A DNA stretch of 64,000 nt from positions 16,182,001 through 16,246,000 of the forward strand of contig NC_061154.1 in assembly GCF_905220365.1 (NCBI RefSeq), given 5' to 3'. The stretch comes from Vanessa cardui (lineage: Eukaryota > Arthropoda > Insecta > Lepidoptera > Nymphalidae). Position numbers and translations under genes: made by a program. Below, piece after piece: positions 12,433-24,400 of the stretch. Positions within the stretch are counted from its first letter, which is position 1. Each line of letters starts with the position of its first letter. The notes below the pieces were generated by a model. It was not told where the DNA came from and searched no databases. It saw only the letters and a program-made list of their open reading frames with translations.

Positions 12433-15400
12433 GTCAGTTTCGCACCGAGTCATCGCGGGAAGATCGCGCACTTTCTCTCCAGCGCGCTCGTCCCCGGGCA
12501 GGGCTCGCCTCGACACCGACCGAAAAGAGAAAGTGGGCGACCGTAACCCGCGATCGGAACTTTTTGACTCATCGAAATTTCTTTGTTCCCTTGATTCTTG
12601 ACTCGCCTCTCGCTTCCGACTTTCTCAGCATCCTACTTTTCTCTGTTGTAACAGTTTTTTGAGCCTATATTTGATTCTTATTTTATTTGTCGTATGTTTC
12701 GTTAGGATTTTAGTAAAACATTAGACTACGTAAACTGTTCTGTCACGTTCTTCAGATTCTTTCGAACATGTGTGCGAAAGAAAGAGTAAAGGGGCTTATG
12801 TAAATGACACGAGGCGTAGGTTTACGGAAGGCCGCGTGTCCGGCCGCAAAGGCGATTAAAGTGGTATCGGGAAGCCCTAGTGTACCAGTGTAATGTACAC
12901 AACACCGTGTATACAAATCAAACTCTCGCCCATGGTAAATTGCATCTCTAGTTCACTGGGTCAAAGATTATACTACAGCTCATTATCTCAACTCGATGTT
13001 GATAAATTAATTCGTTTCGTTGACGCAAAACATATTAGATGTACGTAAAATATTACAAAGTTAAAATTCGTATTTATATTATGTGTAAAATCAAGTTAAG
13101 TTTTGTAGCTATAAAGGTATTTTTTTATGTTTTGTTTTAAATGGAATTCAATGAGAATAGGGCCGCGAAAACACTGATACATTCGTGATCTGTTCCGATT
13201 TATTATTGATCACACGCCGTGGACTCGAGCGTTATCGATTCACGTTCGAACTGTTGATTACCGTTTTGAAAGCGATATTAAAACATATACAATCGAGGCG
13301 CGAATTAAAAGATATATTAAATTATTAAACATACGCACTCTTTAATTGTCAAAATGCATCAATAATTTATAATTCACCGTTTAGTAAACTGTGTTTTGCT
13401 GATTTTGAAAAGTAACATTCAAATTACGAAAAACCTAAAAAAATCTATAAATATGTTTTTTTTTTAATGTATTTGAAATAAATTAACAAATAAATAAGGT
13501 TTAATTATAAGAAAGCGTTTCGTATGCATTCAATCTTATATACAAATAATCTATTTCATAGTTAAAATCAAACAGACGGACGTAAGTTTCAATTATATTT
13601 TCTCAATATCGCGTCGGTTTTCTATTGTATTTTACAAAGTACACCGAGATGTTTCCGTAGAGGAAAACGATTCAAGATATAGTAGATATATACAATATAT
13701 AGTTAGACAAATAGTTATTAATTATTAATGGTAAAGAACTTAGCACTTCTATTATGTATAAGTAAGATATAATTATCGTCACAATTGACGCATATTTTTT
13801 ACTCTACTGAGTAAGAGGTTGAGATTAATGTTTTACTAAAAAAATATGTAACGTCTTTATGACATTTGGCTTAATAATTTATTATTACAACAATCAGAAT
13901 AACTATTTTCTTTTTAGTAGTTAGGTTTTCTCTATAATTTATCTATATTAAAATTAAAAACATTCTTTTAAAAATTACTTTGAACTATTCTTCGACGACT
14001 CAATAGAGTAACATTTGACAGTACTTCGTGTTGTACAAAATTCTTATGAAATATAATTTTTAATCCAAAAAAATCATAAGTATATATTTAATAAATTCAC
14101 ATTTGATAAAATCCATTAATCGGTAAATATCGATGCCCAGATGTTACGTCACTACCTCATTCATAATGAGCAATATACAACACTAGTCATGTAAAAGGAA
14201 TTAAATTAAACGAACGTCAAAGTTGTTTCGATGCGTTATTCACAGTGCTAATTATATTCACAACTACATCATTACAATATCGATAAGAATACTTTAAAAA
14301 TCAAGATACATTTTTGTTGAAATAGGCTTCGAAATTTAAAATTTTACCGTTAATAACCCAAGAAACTCAGTAGTTATTCTTTTTTATAGCGGAATATTGA
14401 GAAATTACGTTGTATATAATGTTATTTTCGATCGCTCTATAAGAAATCACCGCACAAATGTTTAGAAGGTTACACGTGTCCCCAGCATTCAATCACATGT
14501 TGAAGGCGACTATAATTGTTATTCGCTGTATATATATTTTACGCCTATTTCAGTATAAACTCAAACCTATCTAGGTAAACGTTTTCCGTCTCAGCTCAAT
14601 TGTTTCTAACTTAAGTTAACATCAATAAATTACTTATTTAGTATATCGTTCACGTTGAAATATATGTAGTGTTTATGTGTTTTTGTAGTAGCAATGTTGA
14701 TGTTATAAAACGTTTACGTATTACTGATTGCAATATAATACATGAACGTTGGTAATAAAAAAGCAATTTCGTAAAGATTCCATATTTAATTTATGCCGCG
14801 CAAGATTAGCTCCGTGGGTTATTTTGATCAATTCGAGCATGGCCGCGCACTTTCACTCCGAATATTTGGGAAAAAGTAGCGACCTTCTCGTTGCTTTCTC
14901 CCGAGGCCCCTCGCACCCGGCCCCCCGAGCACATGCTTTCTTCCGCGTTCTGCCTACAGAGCACTTTTACTTTTAAACTTGACAATGCTCTCGGAGATGA
15001 TTTTTATCAATTGTCCTCATCACTATCACACTGACCCCCATTTATGATATACCTTATATGTGTACACACATGACGATACAATAAAGGGTCTGGTGTGTGG
15101 GGAAATATACTTTATATATGTAGTTCTTAAATATTCTTAATAATTAGGATTGATTGATATCGAACGGGTTATAAGAGAGAGTTGAATTGTTTTTAATTAA
15201 TACTTATCTATATTCAATTCTAGTGGAACCGCGTTCATATCGAATGGGCAATAAAATTGTATTTTTTTAAAGAAAAATGACAAAAGTTGTATGAGCAGCA
15301 GAGCAAAGAGATTAGTAATTATTTTAAGCGTTCAATTGCAAAGATTTCCATCTGAGAAGAATTAAACTAATTAGTAGTAATAAGAAACAAACTGGTTATT

Positions 15401-18400
15401 TTTTTATGTAATACTTAGGTGTATAAATGGACTATCTGATTGTAAGTGGTCACTGCCCGTGGATATGGGTTCTGTAAATGTATAATCACCTCGAGCGAAG
15501 ATGGTATGTCCCTTGTACTTGTAGTTACTGGCTTACTCACCTTTTAAATCAGAATGCTTAGTATTACCGTTTGGCTGTAGAATATCTGATGAGTGGTTAG
15601 TACCCAGGTGCACAATGCCCGCTCACTGATATGACTAGATGTTTATGAGTTAAGTACGAGTAACAAAAACAGTAGAGATGTATTTATATCGGTTAATTAT
15701 AGAGTTATTTACATTTTAATTATAGTATTTTATGTAATACCGGATGTGATCTTAATAGAACTAAACACATTCGAAAAACAACTTGCAGTGAAACCTTCAT
15801 ATGTAACCTTTCAAAGCTTAATAATGTTGTTTTAAATGAAGGTTTAATTATGAATTTACCTAAATCTCTATTACCGTAGTTAGACATTCATACAAAAATG
15901 TATCAATGATAATACGTGTCATGAAATTGATAAACTGTGTTTTTTTTATTATAAATAAATATTAATTTCAATGTAACTGTTTGGGCATCGATTTTAGTAA
16001 ATATTTATTTATTGCGTAATTATACAATTCTATGTACGTTGTGTTTTAAATTCGATTTTAAATTCAAGAATATTTATTGAACATTATAGATTACAACACT
16101 TTCTTGGTATCGTTATATAGTAGCGTTTATAACTCGGAAATACATACCTCAGAAAATCCGGTTGAAGAATAGATTAAAAAATAAGAAAATTAGTCATTTT
16201 TTATCTGTGTAAGCCTTTCGATACAGTTTTCTAAACATTTCGTTCTTTAAAGTTTTCATAAATTTTATATTATAGGTACATAAGAGTTTGTACGCAATTT
16301 TCTCAAATCTCACAAAAGAACAAGTTTAATACAAGATAATAAATGATATAAATAAATATAAGGTATTAAATAACTTTCGGAAAATTGTAATTGCATCGGA
16401 ATTTTGATTCATTTCTTTAAACCATATAAAACAAATAATATTTATATAATATTGTGCGTTACATTTTTATAATTCACGTAATACTATTTACATATTTAGG
16501 ATATTTTTATTTATTTTTTAGAGTTTCTTTGCATACTTTATTTTTTTCCGACGTTACTTTTAAGATAGATACTTTTAAAAATGTCCATATTTTATGTAAA
16601 AACGTCTTAAATATAATATCTATGGCGATGGTTCGTGTATTAGCATCTCATTGAATGTGTTCATAGCGAAACTTCAGGATAAGAATATAAATGATATCAA
16701 TGTAATTTCCATATCTAGCTATAATTTCATCTAGTATTTTGTAATATTACATAGAAATTGAAAGTTCTCGTGGTGTGAGCTGTACGAAGGCTCGTCTAGC
16801 GAGAGTAAAAGTAATCTTCGGTCTTCCGCTATCGCTTCCGTGTACCCCTTCCCCCCCTAACACCTTCCGACTTTTACTTTTCCGTTGACGGTGCGCGCGC
16901 GCAGCTATCGCAACGATACCACTAAATCTTATGTATATACTTAGTTTCCGACATCTGATTTGTTATTAAATAATTATATCAAGGTTAATTCAAGGCTCTG
17001 CTTTACCGTTATGTATATAACGTTATATACAACAGAGGTAGTGTCACTGCTTATATTTACAGTTAGTATTAATTAACACATATGTACATTGTACGGTTTC
17101 TTTTTCGGTGAGATAAAATGAAAGCAAGTGAAACTTAATTCTAAAAGACGAACTCAATGCAAATTTTTATGCAAATAAAATTTCGCGAATATAATTTTTG
17201 CATAACATTATTTTTTAAATTATTAAATAGTCGGGGAAATTTAATAACGAGTAAAATAAAGAAATTTAATTATTATGAACGATAATAATATTGATACTTT
17301 TTTATTAGATTACGTAAATGCTTCGTTTAACAGTGACGTATCATTGTTGTATCTATTTCGAGTTTTCTTAACAATCTTGTGTAATTTATTCTTAACATAT
17401 AATTGTGAATAATAGATATTAATATTTAACTTTCATATGATTCATTTATAAAAGTTACATAAACGTATTTGTTTATTGTAATATTTTTTCTATATGTTAT
17501 TGGTCAGACATTGGAAATATGACTAATTTTCTTTTATATTGAGATACAAGTAATATAAATCTGAAGATTGTGGATAATTTTTACAAAAGGAAGCAGATTT
17601 TTTACAGAATAGGCTAATTATCTCACAGGGGGTAGTGCGATAGATACACATCATAGCTGTTGGTCAGAAACTATTTTTTTTTATCACTTTCAAGCGAAAA
17701 AGCTTTGATAATAATTTACAAAACATAACAAAAATGTCTTAACTGTTTAAAATAATTATTTGATTGCTCAATATATTGACTTATTAAAAACAAACCTTTG
17801 CCATGCTAATATGTCAATTAATATACTTATAAACATATTATCAATAATTTTACAGTTTAAATTTATTTGTACGTACATACGATAAATATATAACTTGTTT
17901 AATTAAACATATCCAAGTAAGAAATAGAAATTAAACTCGGCATAAGCTGCGAAGGAAGTGCACGTGTTTTCAATAATGATCGCCTCCCTTACCATATAGC
18001 ATAGAATTAGTATGTAGCTGTGGGGCTATGTTTAAGTCTGTGTTGGTACAACGCATCAGCTATATAACTATATTTTAATATTGCTGTGTTCCTTTATTAT
18101 AAATTTCCCACGTATGGATTAAGGCCTGCTCTCCCTTTGAAAAGTTTCGGAGCATATTCCCTAACTTTGGACTCATGTGGTACAAAATTTCTTTTGAGCT
18201 AGACACATGCAGGTTTCCTCACGATGTTTTTTATAATTCATTGGTATTTCTCACATTTGCTTCGAACCCGTTATAATCGGTTAATTACATACGTTAGGCT
18301 ACTTGGCCATCTCGGCTCTTAAAAGGATAGGATTTAGTTACAGGCAATAAGTACCTAAGCTCTCAAATCTTGTGGTCAGGGGTGTTGTGGATGAAAGTAT

Positions 18401-21400
18401 TTATAGCTCGCGTCTACACTTTAAGGCGACTTGTTCTTTCAACTAATTAAAATAATTTGACTACATGTAACTATATTATTAGTAATACTAAAAAACTATT
18501 TATAAACCACCAAACAAAAAGAGCATAAGAAAGCGTCAAGACGTTTGCCGTCACAATTCTTTAAATCACATTTTCACTTGCTTCGAAATTATCAACCATA
18601 ATTCAATTTTCAAAATATACAAATTAAATAATCGTAGTGTGAAAAATAACACACGCAATATTTTTTGACCACGCTTTGTATCACGTTTCTTGATGTTACT
18701 GTTGATTGATAATTACTCAATAATAAATTGAAAAATAGTTTTAATCTGTGATTACTACTTATTACTAGAACTAGCTTAAGTTAGTTAGTGGTAATGATTA
18801 ATTATTATATAACAACATGATCATAAAATCGAGAAATGAAATGTAATAAATTGGTTCTTAATTCCCAGCAATTACAAACATTAATTAACATTCTTACTTT
18901 TGAATGGGATATCCAGAATTTTCCTTTGCATTTTCCGATTCAATTTACTCCACTTAGCCTTTAATCCATCCAAACTAGTCACTAACGCATATACATTCAA
19001 CATATGGAACTCATACACATACATTAAGACGCAAATGACATAAGTTTTCTTTGTTAAACAATTACATAATATTTTTCAATATATTTTTTTTTTAATAAAA
19101 AACATTTGTGTTTTTAAACTACAGAGACCAACTGTTTCTGCTTAATTAACGAACGATTTTTTTTTGTTTTCACGCTTACGATCGAACCTACTTAGAAATA
19201 TTAAGTACTTATACAACACAGCACTAGATGCATTTTAAACATAAGATAATCCCTTAATACATACGCGTATACATAATCCGTTAATTTTTATTTAAACTAC
19301 AAATATATTTTAATATATCATAAATTCAATCTAGAAAAATTTATATACAATAAAATTTTGTACTAATAAAAATTATTTCAATATATAGATTTTATCAAAG
19401 TTAATTATACCTGACTTGCCACTGAAGAAATTTCATACAAAAAAATTCGCTTTATTTTTTTATCACGGAAAATGTAACTGTTATCGTTCTTAATTATATA
19501 CCTACAGTTATTAAAATAACTCAAATAATAAGGTTTTAATAACGCAAAACTATGCAATACGTCGAACGTTAATCAAGTGTTGAGATTGTCAGGCAGAATT
19601 TATTCATTTATTGATATATTAAGTTATTTCAAATATCAAAAAGATATATATTTTTTTAATTTTGGAATATAAATTATTTCCTCAATTACCAGCCCATATA
19701 CATCAATAACCATCCATTTCTGGTTAAAAAAGAGTTACGAACTAGGACAGCTATAATATTAGTATAGATCAAAAATAATTTAAGAAGTAGTTCCCAATAA
19801 TAATATCGCTTATTTGTTTTTAAATTTGGCTGTATGTAAAGCGACTTTCGTTATAATAATTAAAAAGTTAATATTTGTATAACGTCAAAGAGAAATGATT
19901 AGTCTAATAAGATATTAAATAACATCGAAACGTTCTAAGTTTGAAAATGGAATTTATCTGTTTAATCTGGATTATTCCGCATTATTCGTTCCGAAAATAA
20001 CTTCACAAAGATGCTCTTGTGTTTGACAGTGACTAGAAATGTTGAGGACGTTTATGGCAAGCAGTGCGATCGAGTGAGCCCACGCATGCGCCACTGGCTT
20101 CTCCTATTGTTTGTAAACACTTTCGTTCGCAACCAGTATGTGACAGAACTCAACTTATGTCATATATATTTACATATAATATAATTTGTAATTAGTTACA
20201 TTGGTGAATTCTAGCACGACTCACTGAATTGTTTGTTATTATAAAATGAAATAACGTACAGATGCTTATTACAGTGTGAAATTAAAATACGAATACAGTG
20301 ACGGAAGCTAAACTGAAATACGGAGTTTTTAATATCTAAACGTTTCCACGATCCAAAGTAAAACATCTGTTTTGACACCTGCCGAGCGCTAACAAGTAGC
20401 TGCAAAAACTTTCGTCCAACTTTCATTCAATTCACACATTTACGAAAAAGAACGTCAGCGGAAAACGCCTGCTTTCACCATTACGCAACTGTGACCACTT
20501 CCCGTTTCCCCCCACCAGCGCCAGCCCCCCTCCCGCCAGTACCGGCACTCCTTACCTATATTTTCCGAGTAGGAAGTAAGTTGCGCAAGAATAGCTTTCC
20601 ATTGGTACCCGCGTGGCATTCCAATCGTCACTAATACAATCTTACCATATAAAATTATATGCTTCACAGTTATCTATTTCTGTCCGTTGAAAGTTATTTA
20701 TTTGTAGACATCGTTTTCTGTACAATTTTGTACCAGACAAATAGAATAAAGAATAAGTTCTTACTTTTCCAAATAAAAATATGTATATATCGAAAAAGTT
20801 AAAATGAAATAATTTTATTTATACATTAATTATATTAACAATATTAGATATATTCAAAAATCTCATTCTGAACATAAAAATAAACTTAAAAAATCTCGAC
20901 TTATAAATGTGAAAGTGAGTTTCTTTGTCCTGCTTTCACGATTCAATGCCTCAACGATCACCGCGATATTTGGCACACGGATACACGGAGACACGATTGA
21001 GACACCGGCCGAAATATAGGTTAATTTTGGTACCTATTTTGCTGGGAAAACTTTAGACCTGGCTGTGGTTCGACTTAGCTATACTGACCTGGATCCTCTT
21101 GCCACACAATATTACATATTGTTATATATATCGTGGGTGAAGTAATATTTTCACCGGTATTACTAAGTACCTATTACTGAATTTTATTATATTAACAAAT
21201 TTAAATCACGCTGATGTTTAAGAGAATAATTAACAATATTTAATTTTATTATTACATTTAAATTTGTAAAGTTTGTTTCGTACAAATAATTGCCTAAGTT
21301 GGCAATATATGTATATATTTTTATTGCAAGTTTTCTAAGAAACCTCTGAAATCCCTGCATCCAAATTTCTAATTTGCCCAAAGACAAGTTGATCGGAAAA

Positions 21401-24400
21401 AAAATGAGGCAACATTTTTGCGTGCAACGAAACGTCTTAATCTTCAAATATTTTTCTTTGGCCAAACATTTGTCGGTTAATATTCAGCGGAGCGAAGGGC
21501 AACTCTCCGTTACACAACTTTCGCTGTGGCCGATAGTGAGAGTGAACCGCTCGCCTCGTAAAACCGACTTGCACATTTGACTTACCACTTTCTCCACTAT
21601 AATCCGTTGCCAAATACTAAATTATGCGGTATGCGTTTCAGTTCACTAATATTGTATTCGAATTTATTTATACTAACCGCACATTTGATATTGGAACCAA
21701 TGTTTGTATCGATTTGTACCAACTCGGTCTGAAATATCTCTACTCGATTCTGAACCGGTCTGTAAACATGACTTAATTTATAAGAGGAAATTGTTATTAT
21801 GGGAAAATTCTGACATAATAAAGAAGTATTGAAAGTGTGGGTTTGAGTCTTTTAAAGTAGGAAATAAGTCAAGATGGGAATTTTATGACATCACTATGAA
21901 TTGTGTGTCAATAATAAGTTCGAATCCTACGACATTATTACAAAAACTTGGATATTATCTTTGATGTGGAGATGTTTTATTGCGTACTTTTCATTGTATT
22001 CCATCTGTCGTAAATTATTTACGGACTCGTATGTCATATCACTATTGATACAGCACTGTTAAAAAAACATAATTAAAATTCTTAACGTTCTAAAAGAGAA
22101 GATTAGCGTTAAGATTAATTTATACATTAGAAAATGATTACATGATTTAAAAATCGAATTCATTCAAACAGATTATTACACGGTTTCTTTTAAATCTAAT
22201 GAAGAAAATCGATTAAATACAATTAATTTGAAATAATTTTATTAAGTTATTATTCATATTCGTACTATCGATATTCGGAACAAATCGATGAAATTTTACG
22301 ATGAGAATCGATTCGAGGAAAGGTAATAAGAGTATAGACACAGTCCAACATTGCATAGTGTGTTATGTCGTCATCAACGCAAACTTTCTCCAACGAAAGT
22401 GAGAGCGGTCTGACGAGCGGCCCGGAAGCGCTCTGCGCCTTCGATGCTGTCTCACTTCCTCCTATGTAATAACTGCATCCTACGTCTCTGTCTAGAGGCA
22501 TAACGTGACCCATATATTTTCAGTGAGTTCAGGGAACTTGAACTTGCCTCTGAAGTTCAGGATTTTTCTATCACAACACGAGTCAAGGCCGATGTACGAT
22601 ATACTATATTATAAATCCTACTTAATATTATTCAATATTTATTTGTTATATCCTAGATTCAAATATATAACTACGCATATAAGACTTTATAATACATAAT
22701 CGTAACTTATCAATACTTAAGTAAACACATACACACGATATGCTCTATGTTGGACTAGGCTGAAGTGTACTTATTATATAAAAAAAAATATATAAAATCA
22801 ATTTGAATGAAGCATGTACACTTTTGCAATATTCTGTAAAATACATATTTGTTTTATATTTACATGTAATATGTGTTCTTAAACCATTCATTCAATTGTG
22901 ATTTGACTTTAGTAAGATGAAGAAAGAATTTTAAGACAATTATAAAAAAAATTAGAAAATTTTGGGGAACGTAATTATATGAGTCTTTAACGTACATACA
23001 TGTTCATAAAGGCTTTCTTGTACTAAATAAATATAAGTATATAAATCGTATTACAACATTATTGTATCTACGTTTAATAATTGAATATTTTAATAGTTAC
23101 TAGCTAATCTTCGCGATTTCATACGCATCTTATTTCATAATGTTACTATTTATATGTCATTAACAAGGCCCCAGACTTTGTTTGTCAGATTTCATAACTC
23201 AGTAATGAGGAACAAATAGAAAGAGAGCTTCATTTTCGAATTTATATCATTAGTATTGATACGTCTTATATAATATATAATAGTGTCATTTCTTCGTCTA
23301 ATATAATTCGTTAGAACATATTAGTTTTAAACATAGTATTATCTGTATCATGAGTGGTCTCAGCCGTCACTGACGCGTGCTGAGCGCGCGCCGGAACGGC
23401 TAGAAAAGCGTGGCGTGCGCACGTAACTTCAACTAGGTTACTTCCCTCTTCCTCTACTTCCTTACCCCACTGCGTAAGTTTTTTTTTTCTTCATTAGGAA
23501 GCGTGTTAAATTACTCCCACAGTAATTACTGTTACGATTACATATTTCTTTAACGTTTTACCCGCTGATATTATGACGTGATTCTGAATAACATTTTACG
23601 CCACTTTGCGTTCTAAATAAGACAGGTAATTTATTTGAAATCAAGCTAATAGTTTCAAGGAATACGTATAAATTAATCAGTGCCTATATATTAGTATTTT
23701 TAATTATTTACTATGGCAGAACGGCCAACTTAAGATAGCTATAAAGGCATTCTGTGTACATAGGTTACGTTGTAAACATAATTATATACACCAATAATGT
23801 TTAATATATTATGTGTGTTTAACCCGAAACAAATAATATGTTATCGGTACCGAGGCTTCCAAAAAACATGCCAAATAAACAGTAATACGAAAATATACAA
23901 AATTAAAATATAAAATACTAATATCTATCTTTGACATCTATAACAATTAAATGTTGTCATTATAAAATATATATAAATAGTATAATATCATAAATAATGT
24001 TATTTTTCTTGTTAGACATAATTTTTAATTAATGCTATTATATATAATGCGAACAATAGACTCTTATTATTTTCTAAACCAGCTAGCGATTCTAGAGCTT
24101 TCGAGTACTTTATTTATAAATGAAATAATGTCTGCGTTTGAAAGTTATAAGAAATATATATTTGGTATATATATAACGAGTGGTCATCAGATATGATAAC
24201 GTAATATATTTTTTTCGATATTTTTTCAAATATCCCTTTTTTCGCTGTCATGTATATTACGTCATAATGACGTCGCCAGTACGTACGATAAAAAATAAAT
24301 AAATCTTAATTAAACTTTTTGACGCTGCGACATACACAATAATACAGGACCTCGAGTTTTCCTTAGTAACGGAGCTTTGTATTAATGCACTAATAGAAAC

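Noticed and set aside
12007..12662. Several long overlapping open frames on both strands (60-190 codons)
   Set aside because: They lie in the CpG-rich Pdp1 exon 1 island, where stops are rare by composition. Only the frame from 12,252 gives an in-phase join to the PAR exon.
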